NCBI RefSeq assembly: GCF_001425625.1 | Contig: NZ_LMCP01000012.1 | Location: forward strand, 126,620-190,619 | DNA from: Mesorhizobium sp. Root102 | GTDB lineage: Bacteria > Pseudomonadota > Alphaproteobacteria > Rhizobiales > Rhizobiaceae | Reading direction: 5' to 3' | Length of the DNA stretch: 64,000 nt | Shown: positions 8,433 to 16,429 of the stretch, piece by piece | Layout of the letters: every line of letters begins with the position of its first letter | How positions within the stretch are numbered: position 1 is the first letter of the stretch | Made by a program: the position numbers and the translations under genes | The notes under the pieces: model-generated | Seen by the model: only the letters and a program-made list of their open reading frames with translations | Told to the model about the DNA's origin: nothing | The model's database searches: none

Positions 8433-8450
8433 ATGAAAATACTATGAAAA
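8433..8450. promoter_or_regulatory. Candidate operator: direct repeat in divergent promoter region
   Basis: The heptamer ATGAAAA occurs twice, at 8433-8439 and 8444-8450, 11 bases apart, about one helical turn. It lies in an AT-rich stretch unusual for this genome, between the RpiR regulator and the importer operon. A TTGACA hexamer at 8505-8510 could be a -35 element for the operon starting at 8589, but no convincing -10 follows at standard spacing. RpiR binding here is an inference. Confidence 0.4.
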
Positions 8451-8588
8451 CAATTAGATAGATATGCATGCCCACTTTTGTGATACGCGTACCAATGCTC
8501 GTGCTTGACAGGAAAGTAGGATAGTTACAGACTGATTTTATCGGTCGGGTGAGCCAGTGGATCATCGCGAAATCTTCCCGGGGGGCAG

Positions 8589-9416
8589 ATGAATACGGGC
8601 GATGCAAGAAACCCGAAGCTTGGCGTGCAGGCAGCCACCAAGATCTATCACACGGCCTCCGGCGACCTGCTGGCGCTGGACCGCTGCAGCCTCGATGTCA
8701 GCGCCAATGAAATCGTCTCGATCGTCGGGCCTTCCGGTTGCGGCAAGACGACCCTTCTGTGGTCGATGTCGGGCCTGCACGGCCTGACCAGCGGCGAAAT
8801 CCGGCTGGACGGTATCAAGATCACCGGCCCGCATCCCGATATCGGCATCGTCTTCCAGGAAGCGAACCTCCTGCCGTGGCGCAATCTCGACGCCAACATC
8901 CGCTTTCCCTTCGAGATCAAGGGCGAGAAGCCAGACCGGGCGTGGATCGCGCATCTGCTCAACCGCGTCGGGCTCGACGGCTTCGGCGGCAAGTTTCCAC
9001 GCGAGCTGTCGGGCGGCATGCAGCAGCGCGCGGCGATCGTGCGGGCGCTGGCGCTGAAACCCTCGGTGCTGCTGATGGACGAGCCGTTCGGTGCGCTCGA
9101 CAGTTTTACCCGCGAGGAGATGAACCGGCTGGTCGAGGAGATCTGGCTCGACACCAAGACAACCATCGTCTTCATCACCCACAGCATCGAGGAAGCGATC
9201 TTCCTTTCCGACCGGGTGGTGGTGCTGAGCGCACGGCCGGGCCGCGTCGCCAAGGAGTATCGCGTGCCGTTTGCGCGGCCACGCTCGCTGGAGATCATGG
9301 CGACGAAGGAGGTCTTCGACCTCACCAACCGGATCAAGATGGACATAGTCGGCGAGCGCACGCGGCCAAAAGCGCTGGAGCGCCCGAGCGCAGAGATCGT
9401 GAGGATCAGGCCGTGA
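8589..9416 (+). CDS. ABC transporter ATP-binding protein (NitT/TauT type)
   Basis: This 275-residue cytoplasmic ATPase carries Walker A GPSGCGKT (47-54), the Q-loop in GIVFQEANLLPWR, the signature LSGGMQQR, Walker B VLLMDEPF and the switch histidine in FITHSIEEA. The LPWR segment after the Q-loop and the overall length match ATPases of the nitrate/taurine/aliphatic sulfonate importer class (SsuB/TauB-like). The ATG follows a G-rich site (GGGGGG) 7 bases upstream. It is first in the operon, and its stop overlaps the permease GTG start (GTGA). RpiR-type control is likely because it is divergent from that regulator. The transported substrate is not a simple sulfonate judging by the neighbouring enzymes, but is not known. 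Confidence 0.93.
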   Translation: MNTGDARNPKLGVQAATKIYHTASGDLLALDRCSLDVSANEIVSIVGPSGCGKTTLLWSMSGLHGLTSGEIRLDGIKITGPHPDIGIVFQEANLLPWRNLDANIRFPFEIKGEKPDRAWIAHLLNRVGLDGFGGKFPRELSGGMQQRAAIVRALALKPSVLLMDEPFGALDSFTREEMNRLVEEIWLDTKTTIVFITHSIEEAIFLSDRVVVLSARPGRVAKEYRVPFARPRSLEIMATKEVFDLTNRIKMDIVGERTRPKALERPSAEIVRIRP

Positions 9417-10261
9417 GCGGGGGCGACGCCATTCCGGAATTCTCCAAATCCAAGTCCGGCGACGGCCACGAGGTCAGCCTGACCAATCTGTCGGCCTTCG
9501 CCAGCGGCCCCGGCATCAAGTCGGGCAAGGAGGTGGCGGCCATTCTTGCCGTCGCGGTGATCATCATCGGCGGCATCGAGCTGGCGCTGCGGCTGTTCCA
9601 CGTGCCGCTCTACATCATGCCGCCGCCGAGCTCGATCGCCTATGCGCTGTTCGACGAGTTTCCGCTGATCGCGCCGCATCTCGGCTACACGCTGGTCGAG
9701 CTGGTGTCCGGCTTCACCATCGGCGCCATCATCGGCCTGGTGCTGGCCGCCGTCATCACCCAGTTCCCGTTCGCCGAGAAGATCGTCGCGCCTTACATCC
9801 TGCTTTTGGTCACCACGCCGATGCTGGCGCTTGTGCCGCTTTTGATCCTGCGCTTCGGCTTCGGCTACACGCCGCGCATCATCGCGGTGGCGCTGGCCGC
9901 CGGGCCGATGGTGATGATCAATGCGGCGACAGGCTTTCGCCGCGTCGACAGCGCCAAGATCGCGCTGGCGCGCTCCTACGGTGCCAGCACCTTGCAGATC
10001 TTCTGGAAGATCCGCGCGCCGATGGCGCTGCCGATGATCCTGGTCGGGCTGATGATCGGCGCCATCTTCGGCCTGTTGACCGCGGTCGGCGCCGAGATGG
10101 TCGGCGGCGGCTTTGGCCTCGGCAACCGGCTGACCACCTATTCGTCGATGATCCAGATGCCGCAGTTCTTCGCGGTGGTGCTGATCCTGTCGACGCTCGG
10201 CATCCTGATCTACGTACTGTTCTTCCTGATCGGCAAGAAATGGGCGAGCTGGGAGGCTTGA
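9413..10261 (+). CDS. ABC transporter permease (NitT/TauT type)
   Basis: The permease starts with GTG at 9413, overlapping the ATPase stop by 4 bases, and encodes 282 residues. A polar N-terminus (to about residue 35) precedes about six hydrophobic segments, including AAILAVAVIIIGGIELALRL. The cytoplasmic coupling loop lies around AGPMVMINAATGFRRVDSAK followed by ALARSYGAS, matching the BPD-transporter EAA-loop position where the ATPase docks. PPPSSIAYALFDEF after the first membrane segment is typical of SsuC/TauC-like permeases. The protein would sit in the inner membrane, probably as a homodimer with the ATPase at 8589. Confidence 0.92.
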   Translation: MSGGDAIPEFSKSKSGDGHEVSLTNLSAFASGPGIKSGKEVAAILAVAVIIIGGIELALRLFHVPLYIMPPPSSIAYALFDEFPLIAPHLGYTLVELVSGFTIGAIIGLVLAAVITQFPFAEKIVAPYILLLVTTPMLALVPLLILRFGFGYTPRIIAVALAAGPMVMINAATGFRRVDSAKIALARSYGASTLQIFWKIRAPMALPMILVGLMIGAIFGLLTAVGAEMVGGGFGLGNRLTTYSSMIQMPQFFAVVLILSTLGILIYVLFFLIGKKWASWEA

Positions 10262-10331
10262 ACACATAGGTAGGAAGACTCCCGGGAGGCGGGCGGCAAG
10301 AGACTGACGTCAAACAAAAAAGGGGAATGCC

Positions 10332-11495
10332 ATGACCAAAGACAACTCGATCAATCCGGCGGGGATCAGCCGCCGCTATTTCCTGCAGGTGACCGGCGCC
10401 GGGCTGGTGACAGCCACGGCGCTTGGCGCCACGGGCCTCAAGGCCAGGGCCGAACCTTACGGAAAATTCACCTGGATTTCGCCGCGCGGCACGCTCGAAG
10501 TGCTCGACGACTATCCCTACTGGGCGGCCAAGAAGGCCGGCTATTTCGATGGGCTGGACACCGACATGCAGCCGGGGCCGTCGGACGGCACCGCGACGGT
10601 GAAGTTCGTCGATGTCGGCCAGGCTGACATGGGCTTCCCGTCGCCCGGCGTGTTCTCCTTCGCCATCCAGAACGGCATGAAGCTGAAGTCGGTGTTCCAT
10701 ATGGGCGCCCGCGACACGTTCAGCATCGCCTTCCGCAAGGGCGAGGGATCGAACGACCTGAAGAAGCTGGAAGGCAAGACCATCCTGCTCGGTTCCGCCG
10801 CCTGGCAGTCGATCACCGACCCGCTGCTGGCGGCGCAAGGCGTCGACATCAAGAAGGTCAAATATGTCGAGGCCGGCTGGCCGACCTGGGGCACGGCGCT
10901 CGCCGGCGGCCAGGGCGACGCCGCTTTGGCGTGGGAAGGCCTGCGCGCCGAATGGATCGCCAAGGGGCTCGACTTCGAATATTGGCTCGGCGTGCAGAAT
11001 TCCAAGCTGCCGGCCAACACCTTCGTCGTGCGCGCCGCCGACCTCGAGGATCCCGACCGCAAGGCGTTCCTGGAAAAGTACCTGCGCGGCTGGGCGATGG
11101 GCCTGGAGTTTGGGTATCAAAATCCCCGCGCGGCCGTCGAAGCGGTGTTCGAGCAGTTCCCGACGCTGGCTAAGAATCTCGGCCCAGAACTCGGCACCAC
11201 CTCGATCCTGCAGCAGATCAACGTCTTCCGTGGCGACATGGACAAGCGTGGCGGCTGGGGCTCGCACGACATGGCGAGCTGGCAGGGCTTCTTCGACGAG
11301 ATCCACAAGATCGGCCAGATCACCGCTCCGGTGAAGGCCGAAGACGTCTGCACCAACGATCTGATCGGCCCGGCCAATGATTTCGACAAGGCCAAGGTCA
11401 AGGCCGATGCCGACGGCGTCAAGCTGTCGGAAGGCTTTGCCGCGCTCGATGTCGAGAAGATCAAGGCGCATCTGTTCGATTCGGCGATCAAGTAG
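10332..11495 (+). CDS. ABC transporter substrate-binding protein with Tat-type signal
   Basis: This 387-residue periplasmic binding protein has a twin-arginine leader: SRRYFLQ at residues 13-19, a hydrophobic stretch, and a likely cleavage after ALGATGLKARA (residue 40). The mature part resembles NMT1/SsuA-type binding proteins, including YWAAKKAGYFDGLDTDMQPG near the N-terminus and LEGKTILLGSAAWQSITDP. Tat export implies folding, or binding of a cofactor or ligand, before secretion. A G-rich site (AGGGGAA) lies just before the ATG. It is third in the importer operon, and its distance from the permease (70 bases) is compatible with one transcript. Ligand unknown. Confidence 0.9.
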   Translation: MTKDNSINPAGISRRYFLQVTGAGLVTATALGATGLKARAEPYGKFTWISPRGTLEVLDDYPYWAAKKAGYFDGLDTDMQPGPSDGTATVKFVDVGQADMGFPSPGVFSFAIQNGMKLKSVFHMGARDTFSIAFRKGEGSNDLKKLEGKTILLGSAAWQSITDPLLAAQGVDIKKVKYVEAGWPTWGTALAGGQGDAALAWEGLRAEWIAKGLDFEYWLGVQNSKLPANTFVVRAADLEDPDRKAFLEKYLRGWAMGLEFGYQNPRAAVEAVFEQFPTLAKNLGPELGTTSILQQINVFRGDMDKRGGWGSHDMASWQGFFDEIHKIGQITAPVKAEDVCTNDLIGPANDFDKAKVKADADGVKLSEGFAALDVEKIKAHLFDSAIK

Positions 11496-11570
11496 GTCCG
11501 GCGACGGCAAGACCGGGCGGCGACACGATTGCCGCCCGCAATCCATTGAATGAAAGCGTGGGAGGTAGCG

Positions 11571-12662
11571 GTGTCCGACAGAGTGAAAGTGCTGGTGGTG
11601 GGTCTCGGCAATATGGGTGCGTCGCATGCCAGCGCCTATCACCGCTCCGACGGTTTTGAGATCGTCGGCATCATGAGCCGCTCGATCAAGAGCAACACGA
11701 AGATCCCGGCCGAACTGGGCGCCTATCCGCTCTATGAGGATTTCGACCAGGCGCTGAAGGAGACCGCGCCCGACGCCGTCTCGATTAACAGCTGGCCGAA
11801 CACCCATGCCGAATATGCGCTGAAGGCAATCGCCGCCAACTGCCATGTGTTCATGGAAAAGCCGCTGGCCACCAACAACGAGGACGCCGAGAAGGTGGTC
11901 GCGGCGGCGCGCGCCAAGAACCGCAAGCTGGTGCTCGGCTATATCCTGCGCGTCCATCCGTCGTGGATCAAGTTCATCGAAGTAGGCAAGACGCTCGGCA
12001 AGCCGCTGGTGATGCGGCTCAACCTCAACCAGCAGAGCAGCGGCAGCGCCTGGCACTGGCACAAGAACCTGATCGATTCGCTGATCCCGATCGTCGACTG
12101 CGGCGTGCACTATGTCGACGTCATGTGCCAGCTGACCGGCGCCAAGCCGGTGCGCGTGCACGGCATCGGCGCCAAATTGTGGGCGGAGGCCGACAAGCAG
12201 AATTACGGCCATCTGCACGTCACCTTCGATGACGGCTCGGTCGGCTGGTACGAAGCCGGCTGGGGACCGATGATGAGCGAGACGGCCTATTTCGTGAAGG
12301 ATGTGGTCGGCCCCAAGGGCGCGGTGTCGATCGTTGCCGGCCAGCAGGCAAGCAGCGCCTCCGAGCTGGCCGAAGTATCGAATTCCGCCGACATCGACCG
12401 CCACACCAAGACCGATGCGCTGAAGATCCATTACGCACAGGTCGACGCCGACAAGAATTTCTCAAAGCCCGACGAGATCGTCAGCATGGAGGACGAGCCC
12501 GGTCATCAGGAACTCTGCGACCGCGAGCAGGCCTTCTTCCTGCGCGCCATCCGCGAGGACCTCGACCTAACCGAGCAGATGGATGCGGCGGTCAACAGCC
12601 TGCGAATCGTGCTCGCCGCCGAACAGAGCATCGCGCTGGGACGGACCATCGATCTGGCCTGA
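11571..12662 (+). CDS. Gfo/Idh/MocA family NAD(P)-dependent oxidoreductase
   Basis: This 363-residue dehydrogenase has an N-terminal Rossmann domain (VLVVGLGNMGASHA near residue 5) and the family lysine in FMEKPLA, then the C-terminal alpha/beta domain with NLIDSLIPIVDCGVHYVD, whose Asp/His region contributes to catalysis in the family. Members oxidise or reduce sugars, inositols and related polyols or hydroxy compounds. The GTG at 11571 is chosen because GGAGG lies 6 bases upstream (11561-11565); an ATG at 11550 would have its own codons covering that site. It follows the binding-protein gene by 75 bases in the importer operon, so it probably acts on the imported compound or its product. Confidence 0.9.
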   Translation: MSDRVKVLVVGLGNMGASHASAYHRSDGFEIVGIMSRSIKSNTKIPAELGAYPLYEDFDQALKETAPDAVSINSWPNTHAEYALKAIAANCHVFMEKPLATNNEDAEKVVAAARAKNRKLVLGYILRVHPSWIKFIEVGKTLGKPLVMRLNLNQQSSGSAWHWHKNLIDSLIPIVDCGVHYVDVMCQLTGAKPVRVHGIGAKLWAEADKQNYGHLHVTFDDGSVGWYEAGWGPMMSETAYFVKDVVGPKGAVSIVAGQQASSASELAEVSNSADIDRHTKTDALKIHYAQVDADKNFSKPDEIVSMEDEPGHQELCDREQAFFLRAIREDLDLTEQMDAAVNSLRIVLAAEQSIALGRTIDLA

Positions 12663-12700
12663 CGCAATCCGAGGGCTGGCAGGCAATCGCTTCAGGTCGG

Positions 12701-12826
12701 CGCTGCCCCTCACCCTTACCCTCTTCCCGCAAAGAACGGGGAGAGGGGATCGTAAGCGTTGGAGCGCGTCCCTTCTCCCCCCTCGCTTACGGGGAGAAGG
12801 TGCCGGCAGGCAGATGAGGGGCGGCG
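12701..12826. repeat. Intergenic palindromic repeat, type 2 (copy b)
   Basis: Outer arms CGCTGCCCCTCACCCTTACC and GATGAGGGGCGGCG enclose CTCTTCCCGC-AAAGAACGGGGAGAGGGG and CCCCTCGCTTACGGGGAGAAGG units. It lies between the dehydrogenase and amidase genes of one apparent operon, so it may form a stable hairpin in the transcript and separate the expression of the two parts. Confidence 0.7.
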
Positions 12827-12875
12827 TCAACGTTGGCAAGATCAACGAACGACGTTGAAAAACTGGGAGAGAGAC

Positions 12876-14312
12876 ATGGTCACCGACAGTCTGCTGAAAA
12901 CCTATGCCGAGTCCGACGCACTCGACCTGGCCGGACTGGTGCGCGGCGGCCAGGTTTCGCCGGCGGAACTGGTCGAGGCGGCGATCACCACAGTCGAGCG
13001 GCTCAACCCGGCGCTCAACGCGGTCATCCACCGCCTCTACGACATGGCGCGCGCCCAGGCCCAGACGGTCGACAGATCAGCACCCTTCGCCGGCGTGCCG
13101 TTCCTGCTCAAGGAGTTGGCCTCGTCCTGGACGGGGGCGCCGAACACCAACTCCTCATTCTACCTGAAAGACGTCGTCGCCGACTTCGACACCGAAGTCG
13201 TTCGCCGCATGAAGGCGGCCGGGTTGGTGCTCATCGGCAAGTCGAACGCGCCGGAGAATGGCTGGTCGATCACCACGGAACCAAAGCTCTATGGTGTGAC
13301 CAAGAATCCGTGGAAGGAAGGCATCACACCCGGCGGCTCAAGCGGTGGCGCTGCCGCGGCCATCGCTTCGCGCATGGTGCCGATCGCCGAGGCCAGCGAT
13401 GGCGCCGGCTCGATCCGCATCCCGGCCTCCTGCTGCGGTATCGTCGGGCTGAAGCCGTCGCGCGGCCGCGTCAGCCTCGCGCCGTTCGGCGACTACTGGT
13501 ATGGCGGCGCCTATTTCCTGTGCTGCTCGCGCACCGTGCGCGACACCGCGGCCTATCTCGATGCGGTCGCCGGCGCGCTGCCGGGTGATCCCTATACGCC
13601 GCCGGTCCCGGACGGTTCGTGGCTCAGCCTGTCGGCGCGGGCACCGAAGAAACTGCGCATCGGCTTTTCCGTCACGCCGCCCAATGGCACGGCCATCGAT
13701 ACGGAGGTGAAGGCGGCGGTGCTGGCGACCGTGGCGGCGCTCGAGCGTCTCGGGCACCATGTCGAAGAGCACGACATGCCGCTCGACGCCAATGCTGTGT
13801 GGAAGACCTACACCAACATGACCTGCGTGCAGACGGCGGCGACCTTCGATTATCTTGAAACGGTGATCGGCCGGCCGGTGACGCCAAACGACGTGGAGGC
13901 GGTGACCTGGGCGATCATCGAGCGCGGCCGCGCGACCAGCGGTACCAGGCACATCTCCGACGTCGAGCAATTGCGGCAGATCGGCCGCGACATCGTCGGC
14001 GACCTCGGCGCCTACGATCTCTTCATAACCCCGACGCTGACACAGCTGCCGCGCCTCCTCGGCTATTACGACATGTCGGAGACGGACATCGACCGCTACA
14101 ACGCCAAATGGGCGGACTCGGTGTTTGCCTTCCCCTTCAACATTTCCGGCCAGCCGGCGATCTCGCTGCCGCTCGGCTGGTCGAAAGGCGGCGTGCCGAT
14201 CGGCGTGCAACTGGTCGGCCGCTACGGCGACGAGGCGACCGTGCTGGCCGCGTCGGCGCAGCTGGAACACGAGATGCCATGGAAGGAGAGGCGGCCGCCG
14301 GTGACTGCATAA
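12876..14312 (+). CDS. Amidase signature family hydrolase
   Basis: This 478-residue amidase contains the Ser-cisSer-Lys machinery of the amidase signature family: the catalytic lysine in VPFLLKELASSW, the glycine/serine-rich loop TPGGSSGGAAAAIAS, and the nucleophile region GAGSIRIPASCCGIVGLKPS. Such enzymes hydrolyse linear amides in the cytoplasm, releasing ammonia or an amine. The ATG at 12876 follows GGGAGAG; longer readings from 12759 pass through the intergenic repeat and are not credible. It is the last gene of the rightward importer block and converges on the M24 hydrolase, only 5 bases away. It likely takes part in degrading the imported nitrogen compound. Confidence 0.9.
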   Translation: MVTDSLLKTYAESDALDLAGLVRGGQVSPAELVEAAITTVERLNPALNAVIHRLYDMARAQAQTVDRSAPFAGVPFLLKELASSWTGAPNTNSSFYLKDVVADFDTEVVRRMKAAGLVLIGKSNAPENGWSITTEPKLYGVTKNPWKEGITPGGSSGGAAAAIASRMVPIAEASDGAGSIRIPASCCGIVGLKPSRGRVSLAPFGDYWYGGAYFLCCSRTVRDTAAYLDAVAGALPGDPYTPPVPDGSWLSLSARAPKKLRIGFSVTPPNGTAIDTEVKAAVLATVAALERLGHHVEEHDMPLDANAVWKTYTNMTCVQTAATFDYLETVIGRPVTPNDVEAVTWAIIERGRATSGTRHISDVEQLRQIGRDIVGDLGAYDLFITPTLTQLPRLLGYYDMSETDIDRYNAKWADSVFAFPFNISGQPAISLPLGWSKGGVPIGVQLVGRYGDEATVLAASAQLEHEMPWKERRPPVTA

Positions 14313-14317
14313 GCCGG

Positions 14318-15562
14318 CTAACCTATTGTCTCCAGCCGTCTCGGCATGAGGTTCATGGCAACAGGTCCGTCCGGCGTAATCAGGAACTGGTCCTCGAGAT
14401 TGAAGCTGGCGAGACCGTCGATGTAGAGCGGGATCTCGAAGGCCAGCACCATCCCGGCTTCGATCACGACATCGCTGTCGGCCGCAATGAACGGCCATTG
14501 TTCTGAGAAGACCGACTGGCCGACGCCATGGCCGAAATGACCGCGGCGATAGGAGCGCAGCCCTTGCCGCGCCAGGCTGTCGGTGGCGACGCGATGCACG
14601 TGGGCGAGCCTGGTTCCCGGAACAAGGGATGCCAGCCCGTCGTCAAAGGCCCGCTCGGCGATTGCATGCAGCTCGGCCTGCTCGGCGGATGACGGCCCGA
14701 AGGTGAAATTGCGCGACATGTCGGAGGCGTAGCCGCCGACCGTGCAGACCATGTCGCACTTCAGCGGATCGCCCGGCATGGCTTTCGCATCGGCATCCTT
14801 GGCCCGAGCGCCCAGCGTGACATACTCGGCCGTGGCGACCGGATACGACAGTCCGGCCGCGGCCGTGGCGACACCTTCCCGGTACAGGGCAATCAAATCG
14901 GCCTGGCGCATGCCGGCCATGGCATCCACCTGCAGCCGGTCCAGCCCGGCTTCCGACAGGATGATGCCTTGCTGCAGCAGGGCGATCTCGCGTTGCGACT
15001 TGATGGCCCGCAACCTGTCGAGCACCGACGAGCCGTCGACCATCGTGCAGCCCGGCAGCAGCGCCTGCATGGCCGAGAAATCGGCGGCGGCGATGAAATC
15101 GAGATCGACGCCGATCATTGCGTGCTCCAGTCCGAACCCGGTCAGGATATGCTGCAGCTCGCGAACGGAATGGGCGAGCTCGAATGTAGCCGGTCGCGAA
15201 AAACCAGGCGCCCGGCCGGACGAGGCAAGGCCGGCCTCAACGCGTTGCGCCAGCCCTTGCCCTGACGTCGAGGCGTCAAGCGTGGCGGTTTCGATCCAGA
15301 TCGGATGGCTGCGGATGACAGCGTCCGGCAGAGCCCTTTGCAACTGTGCAGCATTGAAATCCGCCACCACGACGCCGATCGGCAGGTCTTGGCCAGCCGG
15401 GATGACGACGAAGCCAGCGCCGGCGCGCCGGAACAGCCCGGCCGGGCCGATCGAGGCCCCGGTCGCATAGTGGAAGGCCTCGGGCGCGCACAGCACCAGC
15501 GCCTCGATGCCGGCGCGGTCCATCAGTTGAGCCGCGCGCTCGCGGCAGACAAAGCCTGTCAT
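14318..15562 (-). CDS. M24 family hydrolase (Xaa-Pro peptidase/creatinase-like)
   Basis: This 414-residue pita-bread-fold protein has an N-terminal creatinase-like domain (about 1-165) and a C-terminal catalytic domain with all five M24 metal ligands: the aspartates in CDMVCTVGGYASDMSRNFTF, the histidine of RGHFGHGVG, and glutamates in LAFEIP and FNLEDQF. A metal-dependent hydrolase is therefore expected rather than true creatinase, which lacks the metals. Relatives include Xaa-Pro dipeptidases and ectoine hydrolase. The ATG at 15562 has GGAGAAG upstream. It is convergent with the amidase, so it has its own promoter. Its place in the island suggests it cleaves an amide or imino-acid bond in the same pathway, by inference. 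Confidence 0.88.
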   Translation of the reverse strand: MTGFVCRERAAQLMDRAGIEALVLCAPEAFHYATGASIGPAGLFRRAGAGFVVIPAGQDLPIGVVVADFNAAQLQRALPDAVIRSHPIWIETATLDASTSGQGLAQRVEAGLASSGRAPGFSRPATFELAHSVRELQHILTGFGLEHAMIGVDLDFIAAADFSAMQALLPGCTMVDGSSVLDRLRAIKSQREIALLQQGIILSEAGLDRLQVDAMAGMRQADLIALYREGVATAAAGLSYPVATAEYVTLGARAKDADAKAMPGDPLKCDMVCTVGGYASDMSRNFTFGPSSAEQAELHAIAERAFDDGLASLVPGTRLAHVHRVATDSLARQGLRSYRRGHFGHGVGQSVFSEQWPFIAADSDVVIEAGMVLAFEIPLYIDGLASFNLEDQFLITPDGPVAMNLMPRRLETIG

Positions 15563-15652
15563 CAATCTTCTCCGGACGTCCGAAGTGGTAACGGAGCATT
15601 CCGGGCAGCGACGTTCAAGGGGCGAATACCGGGTAATCGCTGGATACAGAGC

Positions 15653-15755
15653 TAAAGCGTATCGCGTCTGAACGGATTCAAGCGACCCGCTTTAAGTCCT
15701 TGCCTTTATGCATGTCGTTCTCCCCAAACTGAGGTCACTTTTGGGCGACATGCAT
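15653..15755. repeat. Intergenic palindromic repeat, type 1 composite (copy b)
   Basis: This copy has two modules. The left module (15653-15694) is an imperfect hairpin bounded by TAAAGCG and CGCTTTA. The right module (15708-15755) is the ATGCAT-bounded inverted repeat with CCCCAAA and TTTTGGG arms. The same two modules, in the opposite orientation, occur at 18065-18144. Confidence 0.85.
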
Positions 15756-15759
15756 TAGC

Positions 15760-15993
15760 GGCCGCAGGTGTTCCAGCCGCATCGCAATCGGCCGGCTGGT
15801 CGAGTCGTCTCGGGCTCCGGCACCGGCTCGTTCGGGCCGATACCGAGGGCGCGGCGAAAAGCATCTCTGTCGTTTCGCGTGTATCTTTCAGGGACGACAC
15901 GGCAGCGGTGCAAGCGTGGTCGATCTCGGTAAGGTGCATATCGAGAAGCGCTAGATTTATAACGTCTCGAATGTGCTGAGGCAGCGGGGCCAT
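15760..15993 (-). pseudogene. Possible small hypothetical gene, perhaps frameshifted
   Basis: From an ATG at 15993 the leftward frame reads MAPLPQHIRDVINLALLDMH and continues through TEIDHACTAAVSSLKDTRE, a plausible helical small protein. It then turns Arg/Ser/Pro-rich and has no stop before the repeat at 15755. The adjacent frame on the same strand carries the more protein-like end (NEPVPEPETTRPAGRLRC). One frameshift near 15880 would join the two. It matches no family I recognise, and the coding evidence is weak. Confidence 0.25.
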
Positions 15994-16039
15994 TAAACCG
16001 TCTCCGCAATGGTGCCTATCGCCTGAGCCGCCCAGAAAC

Positions 16040-16067
16040 GAAAAAGCCGCGGCGGACCGCGGCTTTT
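16040..16067 (-). terminator. Intrinsic terminator of the tRNA-Gly gene
   Basis: A perfect stem, AAAAGCCGCGG / CCGCGGCTTTT with a CGGA loop, lies 27 bases beyond the tRNA 3' end and gives a T-run on the leftward strand. Its symmetry also allows action on the other strand. Confidence 0.8.
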
Positions 16068-16093
16068 CGATGCTTGATTTCCCATAAGGAAAT

Positions 16094-16168
16094 TGGAGCG
16101 GGTGAAGCGATTCGAACGCTCGACCCCAACCTTGGCAAGGTTGTGCTCTACCCCTGAGCTACACCCGC
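16094..16168 (-). tRNA. tRNA-Gly (GCC)
   Basis: The leftward strand gives a complete 75-base cloverleaf. The acceptor stem is GCGGGTG paired with CACCCGC, the D-arm is GTAGCTCAGGGGTAGAGC, the anticodon loop TTGCCAA carries anticodon GCC, and the T-arm contains GTTCGAATC. The discriminator is T and CCA is encoded (16096-16094). It reads glycine codons GGC and GGU. A strong terminator follows at 16040-16067. Confidence 0.97.
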
Positions 16169-16429
16169 TCGCACGGCGTCTTGGCCGCAAGCCGGGCCTA
16201 TATGGCTGAAGAGCGCGGCGATTGCAACAGGGAAATCGCAGGCTTTTTTTGCGAAGCGGCGGGCGATGTCCGCAAGCCGCCGGCACTGTTGCGGGCGCGA
16301 GTGGCGGGCGGCGGGCGCGCCACCGCGAAGGCGGTGCCGCTCACCGTGATGTCGCATGACGGTCTTGTGTCGGCCGCCCGATTGGCCGTAAACGGCATTG
16401 GCTTGAGAAACGGGACGAAGACGAGACCG

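Larger units (their letters stand above)
15566..16039. other. Intergenic stretch with a repeat and no confident gene
   Basis: Nothing firmly coding is seen here. The stretch holds the composite type 1 repeat at 15653-15755 and a weak leftward reading frame from 15993 that runs into it. A second frame on the same strand, from 16009, reads AFRRALGIGPNEPVPEPETT and ends near 15755, which suggests a small gene damaged by a frameshift. A terminator for the tRNA gene closes the region on the right. Confidence 0.5.

Noticed and set aside
8505..8510. TTGACA as a -35 promoter element for the importer operon
   Set aside because: No -10 hexamer is found at 16-18 bases; it is mentioned under the operator region but not given as a promoter.
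16181..16429. In-frame extension of proX up to the tRNA
   Set aside because: The ProX fold begins at 16430; the upstream part is intergenic sequence beside the tRNA.
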